From NCBI GenBank assembly GCA_013397795.1, contig VZTJ01000306.1, positions 522,109-586,108 of the forward strand: a stretch of 64,000 nucleotides of DNA, given 5' to 3'. Under the pieces are notes generated by a model, which had not been told where the DNA came from, did not search any database, and saw only the letters and a list, made by a program, of their open reading frames with translations. A program made the position numbers and the translations under genes. This stretch comes from Orthonyx spaldingii (Eukaryota > Chordata > Aves > Passeriformes > Orthonychidae). Each line of letters starts with the position of its first letter. Within the stretch, counting starts at the first letter, position 1. Positions 27,601-42,600 of this stretch are shown here, in pieces.

Positions 27601-30600
27601 AAGCATTTTAGGTGCCTCTCTCCAATAGTCCCCCCAGCTAATGCCAGCAGCACTGCCCCAGATGCAACAGGAGCAGCAGCAGCTGCACGTTACCGTGCAC
27701 ATCGATGACAATGAGAGCCCCGAGGGTCAGCCGGGCTCCGCTGGACAGCTTTCCTCTCACCAACTCCACTATGTCCCTAATCTGCAGATTGCTCTTCTCC
27801 AAGAAACCCTGTCACAGAAACAAACACAGGCATTAATGTGATGCTGTAGCCAGCAGGTCCTAAGCTCCTATGGGTACAATCATTGGAGACAGCCCCTCCA
27901 ACAAAACATATTAATGGAAGTCTGGGCACTACACAAACATTTAACATTCTCTTTTGCCTACTGGCATTTTATTTTACTATGAACACTTCAAAAATATTTA
28001 TGGCCTGAAAGTAGTATAACAGAAGGCTTATGAAAATGACAAAACTCTACAATGGGAGAGGAGCAGATACTCTTTGTTTTGGTTCCCCCATACAAGAAAG
28101 GAACGGGCATATGGGACCAAGTCCATTAGCAACATGGTTTAGTTGGCTCTGCTTTAGACAGGGGTTGGACTACATGATGTCCAGAGGTCCCTTATATTCT
28201 GTGATTCACTGTTCTTTGATTTCTTCTCATTTTTCTTCAGCCATGGATTGTTCAGGATACTTTCTCTGGAAGTAATAAGCTTTTTGGTTCTCTCTGGATA
28301 TATAGAGTAAGATCTTCAACTGGTGTTAAACCATACAGGCAAGTTAAATCTAAGAAATTCAGTAAGGATACAGAAACAAAAAGCTAATATTAAAATGTAG
28401 TATTTTATGTAAGGTTTATTAATACTTTTCTATTTTGACATTTAAAATGCAGACCAAACATTCTGTTGACAGAGTTAATCTCCAAATAGATCCTTATCCA
28501 CCCATCTTAAATAGGATCACAGAAAAGCACATTGAATTAAACAGAAATTATTTCTACCACTTGAGCATGCATTTGAGCAAAGCCTCAGTGAAGTGATAGT
28601 TAAAACTGCTGTAGTGACAGAGGCACTATGAACACATAAGAAAAGTCTCTTTTATGAAATAACAAATTTGGCTGCTGCACCTTTCTCACCAGGAGAGTCA
28701 AGCAATAACCACAGAAATCAGTGTTGACCTTGTCACTCTCTACAACTCCCTGAAAGGTGGTTGGACCCAGGTGGGGCTGGGGTCTGCTCCCAGATAACAA
28801 GTGACAGGACAAGGGGACAGAGTCTTAAGCTGCGCCAGGGGAGGTTTAGGTCGGACATTAGGAAGAATTTCTGCACAGAAATTAGAGATATCCAGACTAG
28901 ATATTGGAATGGGCTGCCCAGGGAGGTGGTGGAGTCACTGTCCCTGGAGGTGTCGTGGCACTCAGTGCCATGCTCTGGTTGACACGGTGGTGTTGGGTCA
29001 TGGGTTGGACTTGATGGGCTCAGAGGTCTTTTCCAACCTCATTGACTCTGTGATTCTCTGAAATAACTGCACCCTTCTGTAAAGAGAGATTTCTGCCTGC
29101 ATGTTTCTCTGAGGCTTCCCATGTAAAGACAGGAATTAGAAATAAAAATACATAAGTTTAACAATGCTCTGTCACTTTTTGTTTGGTACTTTAATTCACA
29201 CCAGTATCACCTGTAAAAGAAGTAATACAATTGCCTTCAGTAGGATTTCTCCTTATACACACCAAAGTAAATGGGAACAAACCTCTTCTAATACAAAACC
29301 CAATACAAAAGGAAAAACAAAGTAAAGCACGCTGCATGAGTAAGTTGCAACATGTTGCTGATTGAGGATCTTCTTTGCTAGAAGCAGCTTTTTATTAATT
29401 AATCAGAGTTCAGTGCTTAGAAATAGAAAGTTAGAAGAAAATCTTACTTGTAAAGCTCTTGTCCTTATAGCATCAGACACTTCTTCTGTCCAGTAAATGG
29501 AGGAAACACAAATAACTGCCTGTCCAGGCCACTGAAGTACCCACTCTTTTCGAGGAACCTTAAACCAAAAGATCCATTCCACACACAAGTCATGTAAACA
29601 CATTAGATTATGGCACTGACAACAGTTTTTTTCCCAAAATGTCTTTTATCTCGTGCTGCAAATAAATGAGAATCAGCACATGAAGCTGTAATACTTTTTC
29701 TTCATAAAACTTGAGAGTTAAAACTTCAGAGTGGTACCACTGAACAAGAAGAGCTGGATTCCACTTAGCTTCAAACATGTTTCCCTGGTTAAGAATTTGA
29801 GCAACCTATTCATGTATATTTGCTTGTGAAATCTAACTTATAGATAGTTCTATAGTTAACTATAGTTAACTATAGTTCAGGAATAATTACCTGGCTATAT
29901 CCTTTTATGCCATCTTGAATAACTTGTCTTACACTGGCCAACATCATTTCTTCCACTTGCAGAAGCCATTTTTCTACCATGCCCTTCAAGAAAGAAAAGC
30001 AGTTAAGAGTCAATACACATTTCCTGATAATATTCTTCTTCAATGACAAATTATTTGAAATGTGTTAGCTTAAATATGCTTTCTTCAGATCTGGCTGTTA
30101 CATATAAAAGGAATAAAGGTTGAAAATTTCCAAATTCTGACAGGTAATACTGTAGTTTACACAGTCTGAAGGCAGGTATATTAAGCTAACTCTAAAGACA
30201 ACCCAGCTAAAGAAACAGCTGGATATGTTTCATATAGGCATAAACAACAAACTGATTGCATGGTCAGCTAAGCCTGCTCATTTTAACCCACAGCATGCTT
30301 TGTTCCTGAAGGGTTAAGGGAAAAGGGAATCTGTGACTCACAACATGCCCCACCTTCCAGAGGAATTTACTGCAAAATTGGTATGTCTTACTCCTTTTAG
30401 TAGGAAATCCTTTTTATTCTAGAATACCAGTCTGCACTCTCTAAACACCTTTCATGATGTGATCCGAAATGGTTTAAACCTAATTCCCTCAAAAACATGC
30501 ACTTCATACAATGTACTATATATTAATCTAATTTCATATAGTAAAATATTAAAAAACCCTCACATTTGCTTTCATTGGATAGATTTTATCTATCAAAGGA

Positions 30601-33600
30601 ACTATTTCTTTCTCTGAACTGATCATGCCTATGATCTCCAGATCTTCTGTGAACTCCAGTTTAGCAATTCCTTCAAAACACTTCTTTAAATGTGGTTGTA
30701 CTCGAAGAGGATCCTTTGTTTCAGACAGTATTTCAAGCAGCTCATCGTTAGACAGGAAAAAGAATCTGCCAGAAAAATACAATTACTTTCCAACCATGAA
30801 AATTGCCATTAATAATCTATTCATGCAGTTGGTTTTATTGTTGCTGAAGACACTAGTGTATCAGAGAGGAAATTATCATCTCAAATCCCCTTCCTTAAGC
30901 AATTTTTAACATTATAAAACTCATCACATTTGTTTTTTCAGAATTACAATGTGACCATCTTTTTATGCAAAGTAAGAATAAGGGTTCTAAAACTCAGGCA
31001 GGAAAGACCAGATGGCTCCAGCCAGCCATTAAGTACCCTGTAAAAACCCTGAAACCTGCTCCTCGTGATCATGTACAACTCCCACAGATCACACACCTCT
31101 GAAGAGGGTAGGGCAGGGACATAATTGCATATCAGCCATGGGAAGGCAGCAAGTTCCTTCAAGAATACCCTGTAAGTAATAATGCCTTGCTAATCAAAGT
31201 TTACATTGTGACAGACAGATTGTGCCTCCCCATCCCTGCCTGTTCCTGGCATTTCGTAACTGAGGAAAATGAGTTATGTCTGGAGATGAGAACAGCTTTT
31301 CATTTTTTGCTGCATGTGACTGTGTCCTACATATGTTTATAAAATGAGACTTTTCAGTTCAGTAGAAATGGTTTGAAAGCGCTTATGGCCTCTTGTTTCT
31401 AACTTAGGCCTGTTTAATTAATTTACCTTGGGAAATACAATCTTTTCATCTCCAAGTAATTATTCAGCCCCTTTTGAATGTCCTCTAAGAGAGTATTTGC
31501 TTCCTGAAGTCTGTTTAACATCTTGGGTTGTTCAGTTGCTACAAGTACCTTTGTGTCTTTCACCTTTGTAAAAACAAACACATAGGAGAAACTGCTAGAA
31601 ATTGCAATAAGTTTTACATTAAAATTGTTAGCATCAATCCCATCTATTGCAGGAGGCTAAAAAGCTGTATTTCTTCTCTGTAGTGTGCTTTCATGTTATT
31701 AAATATGTTTGTATTATTTGATAGTTTTGCTTTTCAGACTGTCAGTTTTACCAACTTGAACTTTATAGACATTAAGAAAGGAAATATCAGGAAATAAGAT
31801 CTTTGGCACTTGCTCCTGTGTCTTGAGCTCGCTACATTGTTTTCCACTCACAAGTTCCATCAGAGACACAGCACATGACAATTGTTCTCTGTTCTCTCTA
31901 CCAAAGCTGCATTTTTTCTTTCTAGTAACACTCCACTCCAGAGGATTCTATTTCAGTACAGGCTTCATCATTCACAGAGTCTGAGCTGTTGGACAGGTCT
32001 CAACTTCTCTTTAGTTACACTGACTATTTCAACACCTTTATCACACCACCACACACTTCCCAGCGTTTTTGACAAACATCTCAGCTCACACCACCACTGT
32101 CTGGCCTCTTACTCAATTTCTTATTTACAGGGAATTGAACAGGTTACCAAATTTCACTTCCTATCCCCATTATCTTAACCTGACACACTACCATGGCAGT
32201 CCATATTCACTAAAGTTCTGAATAACCACGCCATCACATATTAGAGAACAATCACAGGAAAAAAACCAATCCACTTAGTTGCTCCAGAAGTGTGTACACC
32301 TTGTAAGTCTAACGCAAACTCTCACAGTATCCAGACAAGGCTTTGTACAGATTGTCAGTGAAGTCCTAAGCAGATCCCGAAAGCACAAATCATTCATCTT
32401 TCTACCTAATTCTGACCATTTAGCCATAAAAAAAGCTAGAAAATTTAGAATTCATGTTCCTTGAGCTATAATTCATCCTTCAATATCCAGCCTTTACAGA
32501 AATCTCAATGCAATAATGATGCAATCTACCACTTTTACTGCAAGACTAGAATTTGTTGGACTTTAGTGAAGGTTTTTCCACTCCATGGATACAAACACCC
32601 AATTGCAGAAAAGAACAGTACATGCACATGATATTAATAACCATATTACCAGATGTGCACTAAAAGACACAATTTGTGAACTGTAAGCACTTACCACTTC
32701 TGTCATAACGTTTCTCCAGTATGCATCCACAATCTTAAACTTTCTGCCCTCTTCAGGCATTTGAGCTATGATGTCTTCTGAACTAAAAATTGGTTCCAAA
32801 TACAACCATGTTGCCTGACATTTTAACCAGTTATCTATAATATCTTGCATTAAACACAGCTTATCTCTCCACGCCTGCAATGAAAACATTCAGTAGTAAA
32901 GCAAAATTACAACAAGAATAAATCAAGAAATATGAATGTGTGTTCTCAGAAACAGTTAACAACTCTCTAACATCATGTCAAAATACCTTGAAGCACTTAG
33001 GGAAAGCATATTGTGAGACATGCAAGCTCAATCAAACTGGTTTTTCCTTACCACACATTCAGCTTCTATTGGTTTGATGAAGGGAGAGCCACATACTGTC
33101 TGAATCTTAACAATGTGATCATCCAGCAAAAGCTGGATATCATCCACTGCTGCAAGGATGTTGATGTCCTGTAAATACATCACATTTTGCTAAGTCAAAT
33201 GGCAGTCACTTTATTTCACCACTCATTCAGCTTTCTGTTTCCCCCTTCTCTATGATGGTTGAAGCAGCAAGGAATTGAGAAAGGCTGCAAATGTGTGAAG
33301 ATATCAAGTGGTATCTCCTCTGTACACCTCTTTTTCAAAGGTCCACAGGCAGATTGTTTTGGGAATACGAAGCTGATGCCCTTCTGACTCAAACTTTTGC
33401 ACTATGATTCTTGTTTCTTCTGGTCAAGTTAAAATTTCACTACTGTCCAGCTTTCCATACAATACTGGATAAGTCCTCAGGTTTACAGGTTTGTTAGGAT
33501 GAGTATGTGAGATCACAAGCTGTCCAGATACTAAGGTCCAAATAAAAAGATATATAATAATGGAGACATTTGTCCAGCTCTGGGCTAAGACATGACTTTC

Positions 33601-36600
33601 CATCATGCCACAATGAATCAGCAGCAACATCCCTCTAATATTTCTCAACTGGTATTCAAAATCAAAGTAATTATTTTCAGATAAATATATTGATTTGGTG
33701 TTTACTTACAGTATCCCTGTACTTTGTCAAACTGAACTCCATATTGACCCACTCTGATTTCATTTTTTCTACTGATTTCTCTAAGGAATACTCCTTACTT
33801 GCAGCTGCTCCAACAGGTTCTATTCTAAATTGAAACGAAACATATCTTTGAAATGTTTTTGTAACATAGCTGAAGAGCAAAAAAAAAAAAAGCAATTGTA
33901 GGCAGAGTTGCATATCAGACTACCTTTCATAATAATTGGTTAATAATATCATAGACTCTTTCTTCAAGGAATATTTTTCCACTTTCAGCCTCACCAAGTC
34001 AGAGATATTGATATTAATTGGAAGACAAATACAGACAGAAAATTCTGAATGAGTAAATTAAGCAGTTCAGAAATACAATTGGATTTTTATGCCTGTGCTA
34101 CAAGAAAAACTGACAGTTCACAGCTTCATAAAATACAGCTGGTTTTACAGCACATTCTAACAGCACACAAAACCCCAAAAGAAATAATATTTGGTATCTG
34201 ACCTATGAAATGTGTCTAAAAAATGAGACTAGATTAAGCTTCTTACTCTTCAATAAATTTTGAGAGTCCACAGTCCAATATGGTTTTAAGGTTGGTTTTT
34301 TCATCCGGTTTGATCTCGCATCCTACAATTTTACTAATCTGAAAATAAAGTGAAAATAAATCTATTATCAAGATGCATTTTTGCAAAATACTTTCAAACA
34401 GCAAGCAACAAATTCTAAAGAAGTATTAGTGCAACACCCTAATTTCTTTTTCTGCCCTAAATTATTGATTTAAAGAAGCTTCTGCCTGTGGTGTTACAAA
34501 TTTCAAAACTGGTTCTATCACGTCACTGGATAAAAGATATTGGACTGTCAGTTTCTGTGACAGAGTATTTCCATAGTTAAAGCAGAGTTTCAGATACCTG
34601 CTCCCAGTGTCTCTCCTTCATCCCACGATTGCAGGCAATTGACAGGACAGGAAGGTGCTGTTTAAACTTATCAAGCTTGTACTTCATGGATTCCGCCATG
34701 CGCCTGGGCACGGGCACATCTGGGAAGCTCTTACTGAGCTTGTACATGGTCCTCCACATATTTCCAACTTCTTCACTGATTTCATCAGCATTCAATTGCT
34801 GAAGAGATCCTGAATGCAACAGCACAAAAAAAGCACAGCAGGCACATCAGCACAAGGAGATTCCTGGTTTAATTACAGCTATTTTTAATCATTGTCCTCT
34901 AATTGGAAATCGATTGTGTTACAAAAAATTATCTTAATGCAAAATCCAAGTCAGTAACTCTATTTCACACTGCTTAACAGCATTTATTTCTTACAAATTA
35001 TTTTCTCACAACTAATCAATCCTTCCTGCTTCTACTTAACTAACCATAAATAGCAAGTTTCATCAAATTAATATAAAAGCCTCACCATTCATCCATTCCT
35101 CAGATTTGGTATGGAAACTATATGTTGTTACCCAAAGCTGTTCAAAGGGTTCTTTGGCTGCAAATATAGCTTGCAACAGAGGAAACTGAGTCTTCTGCCG
35201 CCCAAGCAAATCTTCTTCAAAATTAATAGCCTTTAAGGGGAAAAAAAAAGTATATTATTTCCATCAAAAATTCCTATTGTTGTTTAAACTTTTAAACAGA
35301 TTATATTGAACACAATTATTTTACATAAAGCCAGACAGATCTGTAGATGAGGATTTTAGGTACATAAGGTAACTGTGTTCTTGAAAATTCCCCTGGTTCT
35401 TTCATGGTATCACAGATGTCTTTTCCAACCTAAATGATTCTAAGATCGAGTCCAATCCAGCATTTGTGGGTATCTTTTACTACTCAAATAATTTTAAAAA
35501 TCCATTTCAGAATAAGATAATGTAACATGGCATTCAGTGAAAACAAGGCTCACAAGTTTCCAATCCACTTTGAAATCTGAACGTAAGCTCCTCAGTTAGA
35601 GAGGCGTATAGGAATTTTTTTAAATTTGTGATTAGGTTTTTTTCTTTTACAGAATTATCTGGGAGCTCCCACCAAAACAGGTGTTAATTGCTGTGCTTAT
35701 TCATGATAAGACATTGTCCAAAAGATTTTACAATAAAAACCAATGTGCAAAAATTTAGATTTAAAAAAAAGTATTGTCTTCTTAATTTTACAGGTAGAGA
35801 GGCGAAGCACAGAGAAATGCTGTCTGAAATGCAGACACTGAATTCAGATTGAGTCCTGAGTCTGTGCTTTTATAATGCCAACAGGCCTTTCATAAAACTT
35901 GTAATCATTCAATATGAGCTGCAGGCAGAAAAAATATAAAGATCCATCCACATTCCAAGATAATATTTAAATTCATATATTCACTGAGCTAATTGTCATG
36001 TCATTTAAATTGTGTGGATACACCTCTCATTGTGATCATGTATTAAGAAACTTAGTCTAAATTACTTGTTTTGATCTACCTGTAACAGCATATCAGTGCT
36101 GTTAATTCACACTAATTAAATATACTAGATGCCTTTAAATCAGATTAATAGTATTGATGTGTAAGACTACCAATTTATCTAAATTTTAAACTCATTTAAT
36201 TGGTTTCATTTTTTCTTTTGAGTGGGACTTAATTAAAATCTTGACCCTTAAGGGTCCACGTATGGAGAAATCTCATTGTCTCACTGTGATTTAGAAGATT
36301 AATTAAGCCTCACAATGCCTGTGAGATCTCTCAAAGACAACCCTTCCCATCTCCCAGCAGAGTCACAGCTAAGACAAACTGTTCAACTTACAATGATACA
36401 GTAAATTGGATGGAGACCCCTGAATAGAATCTAGGAATCTCGGTCTTCAGTTTGTTTCCTAGCATTTGAAATTCCCATTAGGTGTTAAAATGTATATTTA
36501 ATGCCTATCAGCATTAAATGGAAATTATACAAACAGTTGAAAAACATTTGGGTTTAATTAAAGAACACAGCTCCAGTGCACAAACCATGATTCGGGGAAA

Positions 36601-39600
36601 ATGCCAGCTCTCTAACATTCTGCCTCTGCCAACTCTGCAGAAGAATTGTTTTCTCTGGATAGCCTCTTGCTACTACCAACTGCTTGGAAACACTGACATC
36701 GAGTATTCCACTTTTTGAAACTCCCTAAATTTTTTTTCCCAAAAAATTTGCTCTTCAGTTCAGTAGCTGGGACAAATCAGCATGCAGGGACAAAATGATA
36801 CTTGCCACATCTTTGTGAACTTGAAAATTTTAAAGCCATCTTAACAATATATGGCCAGAACCCCGAAAAAAAAAATCAGGGGCAGGAACTAAACTTTTTC
36901 TCATCCAGCACATTGTAACCCACTCCATACTTGATTAATAAATACTAACCTCAAATTCTGCTAGTGCATTATCTAGATTCTTATTTAACTCTTCAAAACT
37001 CTCAACATTCTTCCTCAGTTCTTCTGCAGTCACGATATCCCCTCGCCTTTTGTAGCTTTCTACTTCCTTACTATAACCTTCAAGAGTTTTCTTAAACCGA
37101 GAACACCTGAGGTAAAGATAGCTAAGGTAATATGATGTTGTGTTTCATGCCTTTCCAGGTTTCAATTCTTTTATTAATTACAACAGGCACTGTCACATGA
37201 AATCTGATCTCAATGCCAGTGCAAACACAGATGCCAGTGAAAGCTCACTAATGTTATATCAATATTATGCAGTTCATGGGATTAGAATTCAAGGCTCATT
37301 TTCAAACCTCACAATTGATTTACTTTACTTACATTTGCTACCTTTACTACCTGGAGAAAATAAAGGAAGAGGGAAAACAATGTAACAAAACTATGTGTAC
37401 TGATCTACTATAATATAACAACATAACATTATGAGTATTCTGGACCAATCCTCTCTATTCCTCCTTTCAGATCTATTTAAGTACAGGATACTCTAATCCA
37501 CCTTCATCAATAGTATTTTTCAGAAATCTCCACAATACTGTAAACTAGGTTTATTCCTTACTTTCTCAGCTTCCTGCTAAGTTTTCCTTCTTTGACATCA
37601 TCTCCCTTCTACTTATAGTGAGACTTTTCTTTTCTTTAAAAATACCCAGTGAAAAAAAAATTACTTAACACCATACCTTTCAATCAATACCTTCTCAACC
37701 TGAACCCTCCTGTCAGTCAACACATTTTTACTGCTTTCAAATATTTTCTTAATCTTATCAGGCCAATGGAAAACCATGCTATTCAGGTTTATGTCATCAT
37801 CTAAAATAAAAAAAATATAGCCACCTTTAAGGAAATACCTTTCAACCAATGATTTAATAGAATGGTTATTACATAATAGAAGGGCTACTAACAAGCAAAA
37901 TAGTTAAACTATGTTTAGGAATCAACAAAGAAGCTGGTGGCTGGATTATCTTCACTGCAAAGAAACTCTTCCCTAAAACAAGTCTGATTGATAGCAAAAC
38001 TGTAAAATCAAGTTAGGAATGTGAACTGCTCTAAATAAGATGTTAGTTAGGCAGAGACAGTTAGTAAGAACAGCTATTCCAGAATATCAGTTCAACTACA
38101 CACAGAGATCACTCCCAACTAAATGTATATTATACCTACAGAAGATGGATAAATGTTTAAACCATTTCTAGTCCACAATGTGTAAATGCTGAATTATTCC
38201 CAAAAGCCAGAGCATCACAACTACAAGATGAGCAGACATCTCCATATTTGTCTGTTTGTTCAGTGCACTTAGCTTATTATAACTAATGTAGGACACATGT
38301 CTATAAACCCAGCTACAGAAAATATGTAATTAGGAAATACTGCAATTGCAAACACTCCAGTCCAAAATGTAACAGAAAATCGTCCTGGCTTCCATAAGTA
38401 TCCTAATTTTTATCATAAATGATATATAATGAACATGACATATCCTTGTTATTTGTATCACTATCTGATCCAGGAGTGTATTCTGCTTAAGAAAAAAGTA
38501 TCATCCTGACACTAAAATAGGTTTGCATTCATGTAACTGTCCTTCCTTTTTAGGTACAGCAAATAACAGACTGCATCTGTGAACTACATTTTAGCTTTGA
38601 ATAAGCTTTATGTTAACTAAGAACAGCAAACCATGACAGCAAAACAACTAAAGGGCTGCTCTGATCTAATCTTCAGCTGCTGAGATGCAAGTTCTCACAC
38701 TTTTCACAGGCTGTCATAGAGCCTTTGGCACGTGGCTTTTTGGATGGCTTTTCTCTGGAGAATTTTTATTTCATAACAGAGAGGTGTAACATCATTTGGC
38801 CAGATTACATGACATGGACCTGATAATACCTAAAACACATTAAAGAGCCCTGTCTATGCTGTGTGCCATTTCTCTACCATTCCTTGCTGCAGAGGTTCAT
38901 TTTGGCCACTACTGAATTCTTTTTATTTCCTTTCTGTCCCTTTTGGAACTTTCCTTTAGCACCCTAGAAGATGCAACATTTAGGCATGCAGAGCCCATTA
39001 CCTATATATAAATATTCTCAAATGGAAATTTTACATTCTGTAGTTAGACGTACGAGAGAGATCAGCGTAGTCCATGAGGACCTGCAGTCTGCGTGCTGCT
39101 TTGATGAGATCCTTTTTCAGTTTAACAACAGTAACTTCACTGGATTTCTTTAAGAATGCATCATATTCCACTAGTTGTTCAGTGTTCTGAGGCACCTCAC
39201 TCATTCTCTTTGCAATGAAGCTATACTCATCACAAATTCTACAACAAAAAGAGAACAGACATATTATTGGAATCGTAAGTGAAGAGAGACACATGATCTG
39301 GTAAATTGATTTTGTCTTTGAAACAAAAATATTAAATTTCTTCATAAATTTAACTCTTTCTTTTTCTGTGAGTTCTAGACAAAGCTCCTCTTGCACTTGT
39401 CTGGCCAGCACGAGAAAACCCAGCAGGTGAATAAAAGTATCTCATCCACAGATATACAGCATCAACCCAGGCAGACAGCAAGAATCATCCATGCAAACAA
39501 CAGGTACCTTTGATTTAACTGTCTGTTTTCCATCACTTCAAATTCAATCAATGTGTCTTTGAGATTTTGGGTTCGATTGCAGAGTTCCTCATTCAGTTGT

Positions 39601-42600
39601 ACAGCATCCAGACGGAACATGGCCAAAGGAACAGTGACATCCATAGAAGCAATCTCATTTTTCAGTTTTGTGAAGCTGTCAATCTTCTAAAAACAGAAAA
39701 TAATACATCTGTTATTTTTCCTAAAAGTCTATAGCTGAAATATCCAACACAACTAATAGTTTCCATCCAACAAATTGGATCATTTATTCCAAACAGATGA
39801 AGGAAAACTAATTTTTATCTTTCCAGAGCTCTGTTCATATCCACAGATTCTGGGGCTGGAAGCTTTGCATAGTAATTTTCCACAGTAGGGAAGACCCCAA
39901 GCTGCCTAAGGAAGCATTTAGCCATATGCTAACTCAGGGATGCAAAGAGAAGAGTGGACAGGGCTGACTGAGGACAAGACATTCAAAAGACAAGCAAGCT
40001 GCAGACTGACCAAATACTTTGGGCAGCCTTTCTGCTAAGAAAGAACAGCAAAACTCATAGAAGAAGGTTATAAAGAAACCTCCTCTGACATTTGCACAGT
40101 AGCCCTACAGTAAGGGGCTGTGTAAATTGAGCACTCCCTAGTATTCCCAAGGGTAAAAGAAGTGATTTGTTTTTTAGGCTATAAATTAGGAAGTCATGTG
40201 TGATGTGCTAGCTGCTGTATGAACATGCTGCAGTTGTCAGTAACACATTACCTCAGTTAAAGCCTCTAAAGAAGGACTTTTTTCCAAGAAATGTTTCACA
40301 TCTTGCCGCGAATTGTTATTCAAAAGATTGCTGTACTTCCTGTAGACGCTTAAATACCTTAAACACAGGAGACCACAAAAACAAACATAAGTTTCCAATG
40401 CAAAGTTTCTCTATAGAAAGAAATAAACACACTCAAACTGTGTGTTTAGTCAAATGGGCAGTGTTATGAAACTGAGGGTTTGGAAGGGCAATGGAGTTAC
40501 CAGCCAAAACTTACTTCTTTGGACCAACGATGTTGTTTTCAAAGATCTTTTCAAGTTTGCTTATATATCCTGAAAACAATGATTCATGTGGTTTGACTGT
40601 CTTAAGAGTGAGATCATCTCTTCGCAATTCCGGAAACAGAAGTTTTTCTACCTAAAGGAAATCATTGCAAATACTGTAAGAAGAGACAGAATAGCAAAAA
40701 TAAGGTATTCTATTACCCATTCACCCACCACGGAAAAAAAATCATTATTTGGTAAAAACAGTGCAGTGTGAAAAGGCTCTGATCCATAATTAACACTTGG
40801 TTACTCACATAGTTTGTTTGTGAAAACTATATGGAAATCAAACAAGTGCTTCAATATAACTTGAATCTGAAAAATATCTTCTATAATCAACAAGTTCACA
40901 CAGTTCATGATTCACAATCCTGATCTTTGTCTTCTATTTGTCAGTCTTGGGCCTCCTTCATAACCTTTTATATTATAGATAGTTTTTATTAATATTGTAT
41001 TTTGTATGCAGCTGTAACTTATGCAGTACCTTTGGGAGTTCCTCGGCGCTCTGCAGGATCTTCTGGAAGCAATGACTGATTAAATCCCAACACGCTCCCA
41101 AAGGTGGCTCAAAGACAATATCAGGTTCTTTCACACGGAGTTTGAGTGTGAGTATCTGAGAGAGGAAGAACTGCACTCCTCGATACCGTTCTTTAAAATC
41201 ATTTCCATCCTTAGGGAAAAGAAGGGAAAATTTGCAGAACACAGAAGTGAGCTGTAAGAGTAATAATTTTTAAACTGTTCAAACTCCCCAAATATCCTTA
41301 CTACACAACACCAATGGGATCATCTTCCCTGATTTTTATACAAAACCTGATGTTCCAAACAAGATCTTATGATGTTGAGTCCTAAATTAATCTATGAAAG
41401 CTGGAATTAAGAAATTGTATTTAAACCTAATTGCCTTGATTCTTAAGTAACAGAAGTAAAGCACTAATTATCGTACAGAACAAAACTTCTAAAAAAAGTA
41501 ATCTATAATATCTATCAGAAATAAAATCTAGAATCTGGTTTTAATTCCCTTGTTATGGTCAGTAAGAACTGCACTACTCTCAGACTGCCTTTACAATAAT
41601 GGAGTCATAATGACTAGACTGTAACCCTAGACCTGCCAAGTGATCATTCAAGTAAATGGTTCTTGACAGTGCAAATAATCCACTGAGGATACACAAGTCT
41701 TTGAAGGATACAGCCATTTTTTATGGAGGCAAGAGCCATTTGGGACACTTTACTCTTCAAAGAGCATTAGATTTTATGGCTATGTGAATTATGTTCATGT
41801 AAGACAGAAAACTATAGCTATACTTGACTGCACATACCTTGTGGATCATAAAAAACTCAAGAAGATCTTCTAAGGAGTTAGTAACAATCTCACGCAGTTG
41901 TAAGGACATCAGAGCTGCCACAGAATTAAAATATCTTTCAACTTTCTCAGAAGAATCAGAGTCTGTTTCAGGAGCAAAATGAAGCCACTTATTTCTCTGA
42001 TCAATGAAAATAGATGCACAAGTTGGGATCCACCTACAATGAAATAATATGGAGACAAAGCTTTTAAAGGTTTGTTAGTGTTACTTTGTTCTTTGCAATG
42101 AAATCTAAGGTCTGAAATTACCCAAAGAATGAGTAAAATCCAAAGGGCTAGAAGATAATTGATAACTAGATATCAAACAAAACTGCACCCTCCAGGACTT
42201 AGAGGAAACCTGAGTTTTAAAGCTAAGGATACTTGTTATAATGGACCACCTATGATTAGCTTAAATGAATAGTAGTAGACAAAAAATAGTCAATTATATC
42301 GTTTTATTGATTATGAAACAATATTCAATTATTATCATTAAATGCAAAACAAGGTTGGAAGATATCTCAAGTGGCAGAATGCAAACACCTTCTATCATGT
42401 GCCTTATATAATCTCTTAAATTGATTGATTTCCATAAATTAGAAAAAAAAGATTTTCCATCACCAGTTTTACACATATAGACTCCACTCCTCTCATGGTT
42501 AGAAACCTTCTGAATTCCAGTCTATATTTATTCATAGTTTATTACCATTTGTTCTTGTACAAGCACTCTTGCAGCTCCAAAGACTGTGACAGTATCCAGA

